64,000 bases of DNA. Origin: Bernardetia sp042180575. GTDB lineage: Bacteria > Bacteroidota > Bacteroidia > Cytophagales > Bernardetiaceae. The stretch covers positions 1,736,001 through 1,800,000 of the forward strand of contig NZ_CP170094.1 of assembly GCF_042180575.1 (NCBI RefSeq), in the 5' to 3' direction. The notes under the pieces were generated by a model. That model made no database searches. It was given only the letters and a program-made list of their open reading frames with translations, and was not told the origin of the DNA. Positions 8,192 to 16,968 of this stretch are shown in pieces; positions within the stretch are counted from its first letter, which is position 1, and every line of letters begins with the position of its first letter. A program made the position numbers and the translations under genes.

Positions 8192-10372
8192 TTATTTTTT
8201 TTGAATTAAAAACTGCATTCTTACCCACAACAAACGCCCTGCAAGTGTTGGAATAAAACTTTCGTCTTTATAATTAAATAGATTATCTGCTCCGATTTGC
8301 AGATTGAGTTTTTGTTTTAAAAATTGTTTTCCTGTTGAAATATTAACTGTTGTATAGCCTTCGACATATTCATTTGGCGCATCTAAAATCAAATTTCCGT
8401 TTCGGTCGCCAAAACCGTATTTACTTCTATAAATGGCTCTGATATTTGCCGAAAAACCATGTTTTGAATTTTGATAAAATAATTTTGTATTTGCCATGTG
8501 GTTGCTTCTTCCCATCAGTCCACCATAATCTGATTTTGAAAGACGCTTTGTTTCTAGTGTTTCAGGATTTCTAGCAAAATAATTTCCGTCTTCTATTTCA
8601 CTTAAAACCGTTTTGTCCTTGGCTTTTAAGTATTGATAACCTGCCGAAAAAGTAAGCGAAGAACTAGAATTTGAAGAAGGAGAAAGAATTGAATAACTCA
8701 GTTCTGTTTCCATTCCTTGCGTAAAAATGCTATTGAGATTTGTATAGCTAAATAAATTCTGTCCATTTGTTTTGCGAGCCACAACTTGCGTTTCTATCAA
8801 ATTATCGACATCATTTCTGAAAAAATTAGCTTTCAGAATTAGTCTTGGTATTGGCGTATATTTTATTCCAAGATTATAAGAAACAGAACTTTCTGCTTTT
8901 ATTTCTTGAATATCATCAGGATTTAATACCACTTCTGCTATTTGTCCTGCTTGTTGTAAATCTGCAATACCTTGTTTTATTTCCTCTGTTCCAAAGACAG
9001 AATACCCCACAACATTATTCGTAAAATTGAGATAAAGTTGTCTAAAATCAGGCGTTTTGAAACCCATTCCTGCCGAAGCTGTCAGACGAATTTTAGGTGA
9101 AATTTGATAATAAGAGGCTATTTTTGGACTTAATTGATTTCCATAAATAGAATGTGAATCAAATCTAGCTCCCAATGTAATATTAGATTTATCACTAAGA
9201 AGAAACTCATGTTGAGCAAAAATATAGTTGGTTTGAAGGCGTTTTTTATCTGTGTAACGAGTAGAACTTACCGATTCATTGACACTTCCAACACCTGCTG
9301 TCAGAAAATGCTTTTCATTGAATGAATAAACACTTTGAAATTCTGGACGAAGAAAAGTCTGGTCAAAAAAAGTTTCATCATAGACAGAATTATCATTCTC
9401 ATAAAGAAGTTTCGAATCTGTTTGATAATTGGAATAATAAAATCTAAAATAAGTACGCCATTTTTTTGTAACTCTCCAATCCAAATTAGTCAGCATGTTA
9501 TAATCATTAACTTTTCCATCACCCGAAACTTGTTCTTCTCCTACTTCTGTGCTTGCACCAAATCTTGATTTTTGACTTTCTTCAAAATACCTTCCTGAAA
9601 CTGAAAGACTTATTTTATCACTAAAATTATATTTGATTTTACTCTGAAACGTATAATTATGAAATGGTTCAACAGTTTTTCCATAACTATTTGGTGTAAA
9701 ATCATACCCATTACTTCCATACCGATTAGCAAAAGCTGTAATGGCTAATTTTTCTTTTTTGGTCTGAAAGGAAAGAGCCAAATCGCTTGTTTGATTTGTT
9801 CCATAACGAGCCGAAATACTTCCTTCTGTACCTTTCGGATTTTTTGTGATGATATTAATAACTCCTGCCAACGCCTCTGAACCATACAAACTAGAACTTG
9901 CTCCTTTAATAATTTCGATGCGTTCGATATTTCCTACTGCAATGCGTGAGAGTTCTAAAGTTCCTGCTGTTCGTCCGATTATTGGTTCGCCATCAATCAA
10001 AATAAGCGTATAATCTGGGTCAAAACCTTGCAATTGAACGCCTTGTCCGTGTTCTTGAAGAAGAGTAAGTCCTGTTTGTTCTTGCAAAACATCACTCAAT
10101 CGCAAACTTCCCATCTGTTGAATTTGCTCTTTATCAATGATTATCATGGGAATAGGAATTTCTGAAAGCAGTTTTTCACTCCGAGTAGCTGTTATGACAA
10201 CCTGCTCCAAGTCTTCTGTTTTGATGTTTGCCTCATTGTTCTTCGTATTATTTTCTAAAGTATCTGACTCTATTTCCAAGTGCTTTTTATTGTTTTTTTG
10301 AGCATACAAATTATGATTAAAAACTGTTAAAATAATTAAATATAAAAGAATAGAAAGAGTATTTTTTTTCAT
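8192..10372 (-). CDS. TonB-dependent heme/iron receptor (HmuR-like)
   Basis: Outer-membrane gated channel for heme or an iron complex. The 726-aa protein has a signal peptide, an N-terminal TonB-box-like region (EQVVITATRSEK), a plug domain (about 70-170, with GVQLQGFDPDYTLILIDGEP and IERIEIIKGASSSLYGSEA), and a beta-barrel with SANIRAIYRSKYG-like strands ending in RMQFLIQKK. It is first in an operon with a DoxX protein and HmuY; this context, rather than specific residues, points to heme. Its promoter overlaps an operator-like repeat shared with the divergent DUF6607 gene. Confidence 0.9.
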   Translation of the reverse strand: MKKNTLSILLYLIILTVFNHNLYAQKNNKKHLEIESDTLENNTKNNEANIKTEDLEQVVITATRSEKLLSEIPIPMIIIDKEQIQQMGSLRLSDVLQEQTGLTLLQEHGQGVQLQGFDPDYTLILIDGEPIIGRTAGTLELSRIAVGNIERIEIIKGASSSLYGSEALAGVINIITKNPKGTEGSISARYGTNQTSDLALSFQTKKEKLAITAFANRYGSNGYDFTPNSYGKTVEPFHNYTFQSKIKYNFSDKISLSVSGRYFEESQKSRFGASTEVGEEQVSGDGKVNDYNMLTNLDWRVTKKWRTYFRFYYSNYQTDSKLLYENDNSVYDETFFDQTFLRPEFQSVYSFNEKHFLTAGVGSVNESVSSTRYTDKKRLQTNYIFAQHEFLLSDKSNITLGARFDSHSIYGNQLSPKIASYYQISPKIRLTASAGMGFKTPDFRQLYLNFTNNVVGYSVFGTEEIKQGIADLQQAGQIAEVVLNPDDIQEIKAESSVSYNLGIKYTPIPRLILKANFFRNDVDNLIETQVVARKTNGQNLFSYTNLNSIFTQGMETELSYSILSPSSNSSSSLTFSAGYQYLKAKDKTVLSEIEDGNYFARNPETLETKRLSKSDYGGLMGRSNHMANTKLFYQNSKHGFSANIRAIYRSKYGFGDRNGNLILDAPNEYVEGYTTVNISTGKQFLKQKLNLQIGADNLFNYKDESFIPTLAGRLLWVRMQFLIQKK

Positions 10373-10522
10373 GGCTATTGAAAAATATCAGTAGTAATTT
10401 ATGGTTGTGAAAAAATATCAGTAAGATTCATTTTTTCTAAAAAATCCAATCAAATTATGCTAAATCCTTGATTTGCAGAATTATAATGGCTATTAAAGCC
10501 TTTTTGGTTATTTTTAATGACA

Positions 10523-10553
10523 CAAAATTAAGTTTATTTAGACTAATTACAAA
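10523..10553 (-). promoter_or_regulatory. promoter of hmu operon
   Basis: On the minus strand TTTG (10553-10550), a 19-nt spacer and TAATTTTG (10530-10523) match the Bacteroidota consensus exactly. The first operator-like repeat (10533-10558) covers the spacer and the -33 element. Confidence 0.75.
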
Positions 10554-10608
10554 TAAATATTGAAAAATTTAGCGAAATAATTTTTATTTAATCTAAATAA
10601 GAATAAAT
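10533..10608. promoter_or_regulatory. paired operator-like repeats in the hmuR/DUF6607 divergent region
   Basis: Two 26-bp direct repeats (10533-10558 and 10583-10608) match at 21 of 26 positions and start exactly 50 bp apart. Each begins TTTATTTA, has CTAA in the middle, and ends AATAAAT, which gives it a dyad. Copy 1 covers the hmu promoter spacer and copy 2 overlaps the plus-strand -7 element. A Fur- or other iron-responsive repressor is the natural candidate, but this is inferred from context. Confidence 0.55.
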
Positions 10609-10611
10609 TTG
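10604..10611 (+). promoter_or_regulatory. -7 element of DUF6607 gene
   Basis: TAAATTTG matches TAnnTTTG. No TTTG sits at the right distance upstream, so the promoter may need an activator or be weak. Transcription from here would start after 10609, which rules out a start codon there and supports the ATG at 10690. Confidence 0.55.
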
Positions 10612-10689
10612 CACCATCAAACACTGTCTAAAGCAGTCAATTTGATGATTTATTACTATTGTTTATTTTTAATACAAAAAAATACTTTT

Positions 10690-11613
10690 ATGAAAAAGAA
10701 ATTTCTCTTTTCGACGGTTCTATTCCTATGCTTATTTTCTAGTGTGATTTTGAGTGTTGCTTTTACTTCTCCTTCTGATAATGACCCAAATCCAAAGGAC
10801 AAACAAGCTATTAAATCTATGTGTGGATGTTATGAGGTAAGTTTTGATTTTGCTGAAACGTTTGCATCAGATACAAGCTATCAGTTTCATGACAATTATA
10901 CAGCAAGTGCTTTGGAGTGGGTTGAACTAGTGGAAGAAACTCCTACTTTTATTTCTATGCAACATCTTTTGATTGCTAATGATACTATGATTATTAAACA
11001 TTGGCGACAAGATTGGAGCTATGAAAATACAGATTTTTACATGTATGATAAGGAAAATCAATGGAAATTTGTGCAAAAACCAAAATCAGAAGTAGCTGGA
11101 CAATGGACACAAAAAGTATTTCAAGTAGATGATAGTCCACGTTATGAGGGTTCTGCAAGTTGGGTTCATGTGGATGGTCGTCAGTATTGGGAAAACACTA
11201 CAGATAGTCCACTTCCTAGAAGAGAATATACAAAACGCAAAGATTATAATGTAATGATTCGTAGCAATCGCCACGAAATTACAAATGAAGGCTGGTTGCA
11301 TGAGCAAGACAACGATAAAGTTTTGCGTGTAGATAATAAAGCAGATTTTAAGATTGCTAGTGAAAAAGGAATGAATATCTATAAAAAGGTAGATGATTCT
11401 CGTTGTAAGTCTGCTAAAGGTTGGTGGAAGGAAAATAAAGATTTTTGGGAAGTGGCTAGAGCAGAATGGAATACTGTTTTTGCTAAAAACAAAGACTTAA
11501 AACTTAAAAGAGTAGTTGATAAAAAACCTTTATTTATGCACCTTTTTCCTTTAGATAAAACGCAAACAGATAAGATACAGCCTATCATTTCAGAATTTGT
11601 GGAAGAAAATTAA
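10690..11613 (+). CDS. DUF6607-family secreted protein
   Basis: Exported protein of unknown function found in Bacteroidota, often beside iron or heme uptake genes. From the ATG at 10690 the 307-aa product has a signal peptide (MKKKFLFSTVLFLCLFSSVI). It then has a mostly beta domain rich in Trp and Tyr (EMYDK-type strands, WVHVDGRQYWENTTDSPLPR, RRVYTK-like RREYTKR) and a helical C-terminus (WWKENKDFWEVARAEW). It is divergent from the hmu operon and shares its operator-like region, so a role in heme or iron handling is likely. The family name is recognised from overall pattern, not from a search. Confidence 0.7.
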   Translation: MKKKFLFSTVLFLCLFSSVILSVAFTSPSDNDPNPKDKQAIKSMCGCYEVSFDFAETFASDTSYQFHDNYTASALEWVELVEETPTFISMQHLLIANDTMIIKHWRQDWSYENTDFYMYDKENQWKFVQKPKSEVAGQWTQKVFQVDDSPRYEGSASWVHVDGRQYWENTTDSPLPRREYTKRKDYNVMIRSNRHEITNEGWLHEQDNDKVLRVDNKADFKIASEKGMNIYKKVDDSRCKSAKGWWKENKDFWEVARAEWNTVFAKNKDLKLKRVVDKKPLFMHLFPLDKTQTDKIQPIISEFVEEN

Positions 11614-11656
11614 AATAGAATTACTCGGTAACTAATTTATATTTTTGTACAACAAA

Positions 11657-11690
11657 AAAACCTATTGCATTCAATGGAATAGGTTTTTGT
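11657..11690 (+). terminator. terminator of DUF6607 gene
   Basis: AAAACCTATT pairs with AATAGGTTTT around an inner CATT/AATG stem, followed by a T-rich run. It starts 43 bp past the stop. Confidence 0.75.
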
Positions 11691-12161
11691 TTTTTAAGTA
11701 ATTTTCAGTAAACAAAGAACAACCGAACTATTTACTTTTTCTTTTGAAGAAAAATACGTACTTTACTATCCAATTCATAAATAATGTATCAAATGTAGAT
11801 TTTTTGCGTAAAATCAAATAAATTTCAAAAAAAATGATGTATTGATTTTATTTCTGTTAATTTTTGTTTAGTTTCGCTATTGATACTTTACTCTAATACT
11901 AAATATTATAGAGGTTTATCTTTAGAAACTAAATATTAGGATACATCATCTAAATAATCGTAGTGTTTTGTCGAAAAAATAGTGAATCTTATCCGATTTA
12001 TGATGATTTTCGAAGAAAAGATAAGGTATTTGATACTACATTAAAGTATATTTGAATTATTGGAGTGGAACTAATAAACTTAATTTGAACTCAATTTTGA
12101 GTTGAGTTTTGAGTTTCAGTTTTTTTCAAAAAAATTATATTTAATTCTAGATTCTAGGCGT
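11691..12161. other. intergenic region upstream of siaB-like gene
   Basis: This stretch of about 470 bp is very AT-rich and holds no plausible gene. A TATATTTG at 12047-12054 fits the -7 consensus for the downstream pair, but a TTTG at correct spacing is lacking. ACTAAATATTATAGAGG and ACTAAATATTAGGATAC near 11900 and 11930 form an imperfect direct repeat that could be regulatory. Confidence 0.4.
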
Positions 12162-12719
12162 ATGGATAACGATTTCGTCATATATGATTTTTACGACCAA
12201 ATGCGTAAACATCAAACGTTGCTGGCTTTTCAAGGAGTAGTTTCTCAAGATTTGCTCTCTCGTTTGGCGAGTAGTTTGAAACGCAAAAGTTCTCAAGAAG
12301 ACCCAAATATTGGTCGTAAGATATTTGCAATATTTATTGAGCTTTCTCAAAATGTAAGCCTTCATTCCATAGAAAAATCATATTCTATAAAGGAAGACAA
12401 ACCTATTGGTGTAGGTTATCTTTTGGTAAGTGAAGCTGATGATCATTTTTTGATTTCTTCATCCAATTTAATAGAAAATTCTGTATTAGACCACGTCATG
12501 GAACGTTGTCAGTACATTAATTCTTTAGATGATGATGAATTGAAAACATATTATAAAGAACAACGTCGTGCACCTCAACGTGCTAACAAACCTGGTGCTA
12601 ATATTGGTCTAATCGATATGGTACGCAAATCCAATAACCCTTTGATTGGAGAAGCATATCCACATCCTGATTACCCAAGCCAGTCATTTTTAACTATTAC
12701 TGTCAGATTAGATAAATAA
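12162..12719 (+). CDS. siaB: SiaB-family protein kinase (DUF6272)
   Basis: In Pseudomonas the SiaB protein kinase phosphorylates SiaC. Starting at the ATG at 12162, the product has 185 aa (MDNDFVIYDFYDQMR...). A TTG 60 bp upstream would add a hydrophobic, unconserved N-terminus. The fold is GHKL/HATPase-like: a helix with IFIELSQNVSLHS (the N-box position), then KPIGVGYLLV, and a C-terminal PGANIGLIDMVRKS (glycine-box position). The siaC-like gene follows after 24 bp on the same strand. No diguanylate cyclase (SiaD) is present here, so the output is unknown. Confidence 0.8.
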   Translation: MDNDFVIYDFYDQMRKHQTLLAFQGVVSQDLLSRLASSLKRKSSQEDPNIGRKIFAIFIELSQNVSLHSIEKSYSIKEDKPIGVGYLLVSEADDHFLISSSNLIENSVLDHVMERCQYINSLDDDELKTYYKEQRRAPQRANKPGANIGLIDMVRKSNNPLIGEAYPHPDYPSQSFLTITVRLDK

Positions 12720-12743
12720 ATCATAAAACTTATATAATTTCGT

Positions 12744-13121
12744 ATGGAAAACTTCCAAATCGAAGGTGAAAACTACATCCCTACTGTTAATTTTAATGCT
12801 GAAACTGGAGCTTTAGAAATCTCTGGTGAATCGTATCACGAATACACTATTGAATTTTTTCAGCCCATTTTTGAATGGCTAAATAATTATTTAGAGCAGG
12901 AAGGAAGAACAATTGTTTTTAATTTCAGAATGACCTATTTTAATACATCTTCTTCTCGTCGCTTCTTAGAAATCTTCGATTTACTTGAAGATTATAGCAA
13001 ATCTAAAAATGGTAACGTTACCGTAAATTGGTATTACGAAAAAGACGATGTTGATATGCTTGAAAGTGGCGAAGAATATGCTGAAGATGTAGATTTAGGC
13101 TTTAATTTGCTTTCTTACTAA
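12744..13121 (+). CDS. siaC: SiaC-family regulatory phosphoprotein (DUF1987)
   Basis: Small partner protein (125 aa) that in SiaABCD systems is phosphorylated by SiaB and dephosphorylated by the PP2C protein SiaA, switching its binding to an effector. The N-terminus (IPTVNFNAETGALEISGES) and middle (FNFRMTYFNTSSSRRFLEI) are the DUF1987 hallmarks; the Thr/Ser run there includes the likely phospho-site. It is probably co-transcribed with siaB. The matching phosphatase could be the PAS-PP2C protein near 55 kb. Confidence 0.85.
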   Translation: MENFQIEGENYIPTVNFNAETGALEISGESYHEYTIEFFQPIFEWLNNYLEQEGRTIVFNFRMTYFNTSSSRRFLEIFDLLEDYSKSKNGNVTVNWYYEKDDVDMLESGEEYAEDVDLGFNLLSY

Positions 13122-13211
13122 TCATTGAGAAAACATTGAGAAAAGAAAAATTTTAGGAATATTCTTAATCCTTCATGTAATTTTTATTCTCTTGGCTCGT
13201 ATATAACAAAA

Positions 13212-13246
13212 TTAACCTTCTTAACTATAAATTTTAAGAAGGCTAA
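13212..13246. terminator. bidirectional terminator between siaC and DUF2254 gene
   Basis: TTAACCTTCTTA and TAAGAAGGCTAA pair over 12 bp with one mismatch and an 11-nt loop. It sits between two convergent genes, with T-rich tracts on both sides. Confidence 0.75.
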
Positions 13247-13266
13247 TTTTACTATATTTATATCTT

Positions 13267-14598
13267 CTATTGAAAGAAAGGAATTTGAAATCCATTTTTT
13301 TGTAGTAGTGTGTTAATACGTATAATAGTTTGGTTGAGGTATTTTTTTTGTTCACCTTCTATATTATTTTTTATCGCAGAATGAAATTCTAAAAGAAGTG
13401 AGTTTATTTTTGCAATATCTAGTTTTCCTTTAATTCGTTCTGCAGAAAGCAAACATTCTACCATCGAAAAAAGCCTTTCCATTACCATTATATCACTCTT
13501 TCCATAATATAAAATAGGAGAAATATATCTGTACATCAAATTATAGAGTGAATAAGTTTCTTCCCAAAGACGTATTTTTTCTTCCTTATCTGTATAACAA
13601 TAAACACCTTCCCGAAGAGCTTTTTCTACAAAAAGTAAAGTCATATAATTAATTGTTCGGATAGCTGTTTCGGGGTCATTTATACCTGGACTTAATGCTT
13701 TTGTTGCTATTTCACAAAGCTGTTTGACTCCATAGACATAATTATCTTGGATATATTCATTGTCATAAAAGACAAATTCTTCTAAAATCTCATCAATAGC
13801 CTCTTGGCTTATTTTTCTATTTATCTTCAATAAAGGTGTTCCGATAACTAAAAATGCACCTTCCTCTAATTTAATAAAAATCTCAAGGTCATATTTTTGG
13901 GCTAATTTGACAACCTTCTTTCTATTACATTCTCTAAAGTAGCCACTCTGATTGCTAAAAACTGTTTGCCAGTCAGAAACCTTATCAAAAACAGTTTGAT
14001 AATCTTGATACTTACTAACTTCTTTTGATTTCAATTCATTAAATGTCTTGTTATAAATCAATAAAATAATATTATCTACTTGTACAGATTGAGAAATAGA
14101 ATGAATAAAGTAAATAAACAAAACCAAAGATAAAACTCCAAAACACATTCCTATAAAGATACTTAATTGAGGAATATGAACCTCATCTTCTATTTTGCCT
14201 ATATTTAAAATAAGTAAAAGACAATATAAAATTGTTCCTAGATAAGTACCCAAAACTACTTGATATGATTTATTTGTCAAAATACCTGGAACGACACGAG
14301 GAGAAAAAGCCGTAGCTGTTTGATTCAAAACCACCATTACCATTGAAAAATTAAAGACCATCAATGAAATAATACCTCCAATGAAGGCATTCAGCACAAA
14401 ACGAGCATTGTCAGTTCCTGTTACTAAAGCAACATTTAAAATTTCTTTTAATTGCTGACTTACTGTTGAGTTTTCAAAAGTCATCATTGAAATAGAAAGC
14501 CCTACTGAAAAAATAGCCATTAAAGAGGGTAAAAAAATAATACTATTAATAAGAGCTAAATACGTCTTACGAATGTATTGATAAGGTCTTTTGAACAT
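13267..14598 (-). CDS. DUF2254 membrane protein
   Basis: Predicted inner-membrane protein of 443 aa, function unknown. Four hydrophobic segments occupy the N-terminal half (about 17-37, 62-88, 112-130 and 143-168) and include the conserved VLNQTATAFSPRVVPG motif between segments 2 and 3, typical of DUF2254. The C-terminal half is soluble and contains ATKALSPGINDPETAI, also a family motif. It is transcribed alone, convergent with siaC. Length is normal. Confidence 0.85.
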   Translation of the reverse strand: MFKRPYQYIRKTYLALINSIIFLPSLMAIFSVGLSISMMTFENSTVSQQLKEILNVALVTGTDNARFVLNAFIGGIISLMVFNFSMVMVVLNQTATAFSPRVVPGILTNKSYQVVLGTYLGTILYCLLLILNIGKIEDEVHIPQLSIFIGMCFGVLSLVLFIYFIHSISQSVQVDNIILLIYNKTFNELKSKEVSKYQDYQTVFDKVSDWQTVFSNQSGYFRECNRKKVVKLAQKYDLEIFIKLEEGAFLVIGTPLLKINRKISQEAIDEILEEFVFYDNEYIQDNYVYGVKQLCEIATKALSPGINDPETAIRTINYMTLLFVEKALREGVYCYTDKEEKIRLWEETYSLYNLMYRYISPILYYGKSDIMVMERLFSMVECLLSAERIKGKLDIAKINSLLLEFHSAIKNNIEGEQKKYLNQTIIRINTLLQKNGFQIPFFQ

Positions 14599-14891
14599 AA
14601 AATTGAAAATAAAAAAAAATTGTGTTTGCTAAAACAACTCTATAAACCTAAAATAGTTATACTGACTCTTAATGGGTTTCAAAAAAACAACCTTATCAGA
14701 ACGCCCCAAATGTATCAGACAATGCACTTGATAACTGTACTAACTCCTATAAAGTAAAGTATAAAAATTTAGCTTTGCTGACTTATCAGTTCTAAAAGTA
14801 TTTTGATTGAGTCTGAGAAAAAATGATAAAAACACCTTCGAATCAAAAAATATAGAAAAGAAAGTGTATCTTGTTTTTTATAAAAAACAAA
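14599..14891. other. AT-rich gap without clear feature
   Basis: There is no gene. Short TTATCAG/CTGATAA-like words recur (about 14690-14790), but I could not build a convincing hairpin family or terminator from them. Confidence 0.4.
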
Positions 14892-15995
14892 TTAGTTAGG
14901 CAATTTGAATTTTCCTATATGATTTACCAAATCTCCTCCTAAATATAAATATCCATTATGTTCTTCTATTGAACTAGACTCTGATACTTTTTTTCCTGTT
15001 GTATCATAAAAAACAGTTAAAATTTCACCTTTTTCACTAATATTCATCACAATACCAAAAGGTTCTTGTTTGGGTTGAAGCCATAAAGGAACACCGTAAA
15101 GCAACTTTTTCTTGCCTGTATGAGGATGTAAATTGTCTAAAAGTTCATTTCGTATTGTTGTAAACCCTAACCAAAATGAGCCATCTTTTCGTCTTGCGAT
15201 TCCATTAGGAAAACCAATTAAATTGTCTATAAAAACATCTGTTGTGCCTTGCTTTTTACCTTTGATCCAATAACGCATCACTCGGTATTTTGCTAAATCC
15301 ACCATTAATACAAAATCTTCATCTTTTGAAATTGCAACACCATTACCAAAAAAAGCACCATCTATTAGTGTTTTGACTGTTTTGGTGGTGGGGTTATAAG
15401 AATAAAGTCCTCCATCTGGCTGCATCTCTAAAATAATTTTACGAGCATGAAGACGTGAAAAATTAATGGTAGAAGAAGTATTTGAAAAATAAATAATTCC
15501 ATCAGAAGCAATATCTATATCATTAGGAATCAAAAAGGGACTATTATTTTCACTTTTCGAAGCCAGAATAGTTATTTTCCCTGTTTTATTGACACTAATT
15601 AATCCTCTTTCCAAATCACAGGCGATTAAATTTTCCTCTTTATCAAAATGCAATCCTGTAACCCAAGAATCAGTTTTACAAAAAACAGTTACTCTACCTA
15701 CCGTATCTATTTTTAAAATTGCGCCATCAGAAAAATCTGTTTTTTTGCGATGAACACCACAATATAAGTTTCCTTTTTTATCTACTGCAATATCTTCTGC
15801 ACCATACCAGCCCTGTAAATCTATCCATTCAGTAGATTGCAAAATTTCATTTTTGGCTAATTTTCCCTCAAAACTAGGGGCTTTAGAAGGAAACCAAGCA
15901 TTAGGTTTTAAAGAGCAGGCTTGAAAAGTAAAATTGACTAAAAAAAATACGAGTAAAAAAAGAGGCACACTAAAAAGAATTTTTCTCTTGTTCAT
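14892..15995 (-). CDS. SMP-30/strictosidine synthase-like beta-propeller lipoprotein
   Basis: Envelope-attached six-bladed beta-propeller of the SMP-30/gluconolactonase/strictosidine synthase-like group. The 367-aa product has a hydrophobic N-terminus with a lipobox-like VNFTFQACSL. Typical propeller strands follow: GAEDIAVDKKGNLYCGV, IPNDIDIASDGIIYFSNTSS, GNGVAISKDEDFVLMVD, GFPNGIARRKDGSFWLGF. The resemblance is strongest to the adipocyte plasma membrane-associated protein/strictosidine synthase branch (NGVA..D and FPNGIA). The substrate is unknown; it may be a lactonase or esterase. It stands alone on its strand, upstream of a Crp-like gene. Confidence 0.75.
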   Translation of the reverse strand: MNKRKILFSVPLFLLVFFLVNFTFQACSLKPNAWFPSKAPSFEGKLAKNEILQSTEWIDLQGWYGAEDIAVDKKGNLYCGVHRKKTDFSDGAILKIDTVGRVTVFCKTDSWVTGLHFDKEENLIACDLERGLISVNKTGKITILASKSENNSPFLIPNDIDIASDGIIYFSNTSSTINFSRLHARKIILEMQPDGGLYSYNPTTKTVKTLIDGAFFGNGVAISKDEDFVLMVDLAKYRVMRYWIKGKKQGTTDVFIDNLIGFPNGIARRKDGSFWLGFTTIRNELLDNLHPHTGKKKLLYGVPLWLQPKQEPFGIVMNISEKGEILTVFYDTTGKKVSESSSIEEHNGYLYLGGDLVNHIGKFKLPN

Positions 15996-16076
15996 AATAC
16001 AAATGATTTAAAGTTTGATGACATAAATAATCATGACAAACTTCTCATTTTTGAAGTCCATTTGCATTGACATTTG

Positions 16077-16652
16077 TTAAGTAATGAGGAACTGCCCTCT
16101 AATTCTACTCAAAGATTCGGCTTCTATTCCCAAATAACTTGCTAATTGTTTTTGTGCTACTCGTTGAACAATCTTTTGATGATAGGTAGTTATAAACTCT
16201 AAATACCTTTCTTTGGCAGTTTGAATTTGAAAATTATATGTTCTATTTTTGATACATAAATAATTTTGTTCTGCCAACATACGTCCAATTTTCTCAAATT
16301 TAGGATTTTGTTCGTATAACTGAAGTAGCTTTTGATAGGAAATAGCATATACGTCTGTTGCTTCAATCGCTTCTAAATATTCCATAGAAGGTTTTTGAGT
16401 AATAAGACTTTCAAATGTGGAAACAAACTGACCATCACAGGCAAAATAAGTAGAAATTTCTTTTCCTTTATTTAAGTGAAAAACACGTAACAAACCATTT
16501 TTAATAAAAAAAATAGACTTTGCAACTTGTCCTTGTTGGATAAGTAATTGTTTTGCATCAAATTTTTGAGTTTGAATGATAGTTTGTAAAAACTCCCATT
16601 CAGCATCATTCATTTTTATAAATTGATTGAGATAATTATAAAGTTCTTTCAT
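16077..16652 (-). CDS. Crp/Fnr-family transcriptional regulator
   Basis: Regulator of 191 aa with an N-terminal cyclic-nucleotide-binding fold (about 20-115: LIQQGQVAKSIFFIKNGLLR, GKEISTYFACDGQFVSTFES) and a C-terminal winged helix (VAQKQLASYLGIEAESLSRIR). These short Bacteroidota proteins often lack the residues that bind cAMP, and I cannot assign a ligand. It lies about 80 bp downstream of the SMP-30-like gene start on the same strand, so both may be read together, or it may control that gene. Confidence 0.88.
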   Translation of the reverse strand: MKELYNYLNQFIKMNDAEWEFLQTIIQTQKFDAKQLLIQQGQVAKSIFFIKNGLLRVFHLNKGKEISTYFACDGQFVSTFESLITQKPSMEYLEAIEATDVYAISYQKLLQLYEQNPKFEKIGRMLAEQNYLCIKNRTYNFQIQTAKERYLEFITTYHQKIVQRVAQKQLASYLGIEAESLSRIRGQFLIT

Positions 16653-16908
16653 TTTTATTTATTATTGTTTTAAATCACTTCATTTTTTTATTCAACTTAT
16701 AAATCAATAATTGTTCTAAAATTAAAAAAATGAAATCTGCGAAGTTATCTATTAAAATTACGTCCTACCTACTCATTTTATTTTACTATTTTCGCTATTG
16801 AATTTCTTGGGGAGTTGATTTTACTTTATTCTTCTTGCTAGAATCTTCTTTTGATATTCTTCTATTTTTCTTTTCTCTATTTTCAATTCAAATTACTCCT
16901 AAAAGCTC
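16653..16908. other. intergenic gap
   Basis: AT-rich, no gene. The part near 16653-16720 would hold the promoter of the Crp-like gene, but no perfect consensus is visible. The rest carries pyrimidine-rich text without repeats. Confidence 0.4.
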
Positions 16909-16945
16909 AAATTCCCTCTTCTCCAAAATAGAAAAGAAGGAATTT
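16909..16945 (-). terminator. terminator of prs
   Basis: AAATTCCCTCTT pairs with AAGAAGGAATTT over 12 bp with one mismatch and a 13-nt loop. It lies 24 bp past the prs stop. Confidence 0.7.
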
Positions 16946-16968
16946 TCATAAAAAAATCTATCAATAAC

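Noticed and set aside
10609..10689. Longer start for the DUF6607 protein at 10609
   Set aside because: That codon lies within the -7 promoter element and the added residues precede a clear signal peptide that starts at 10690.
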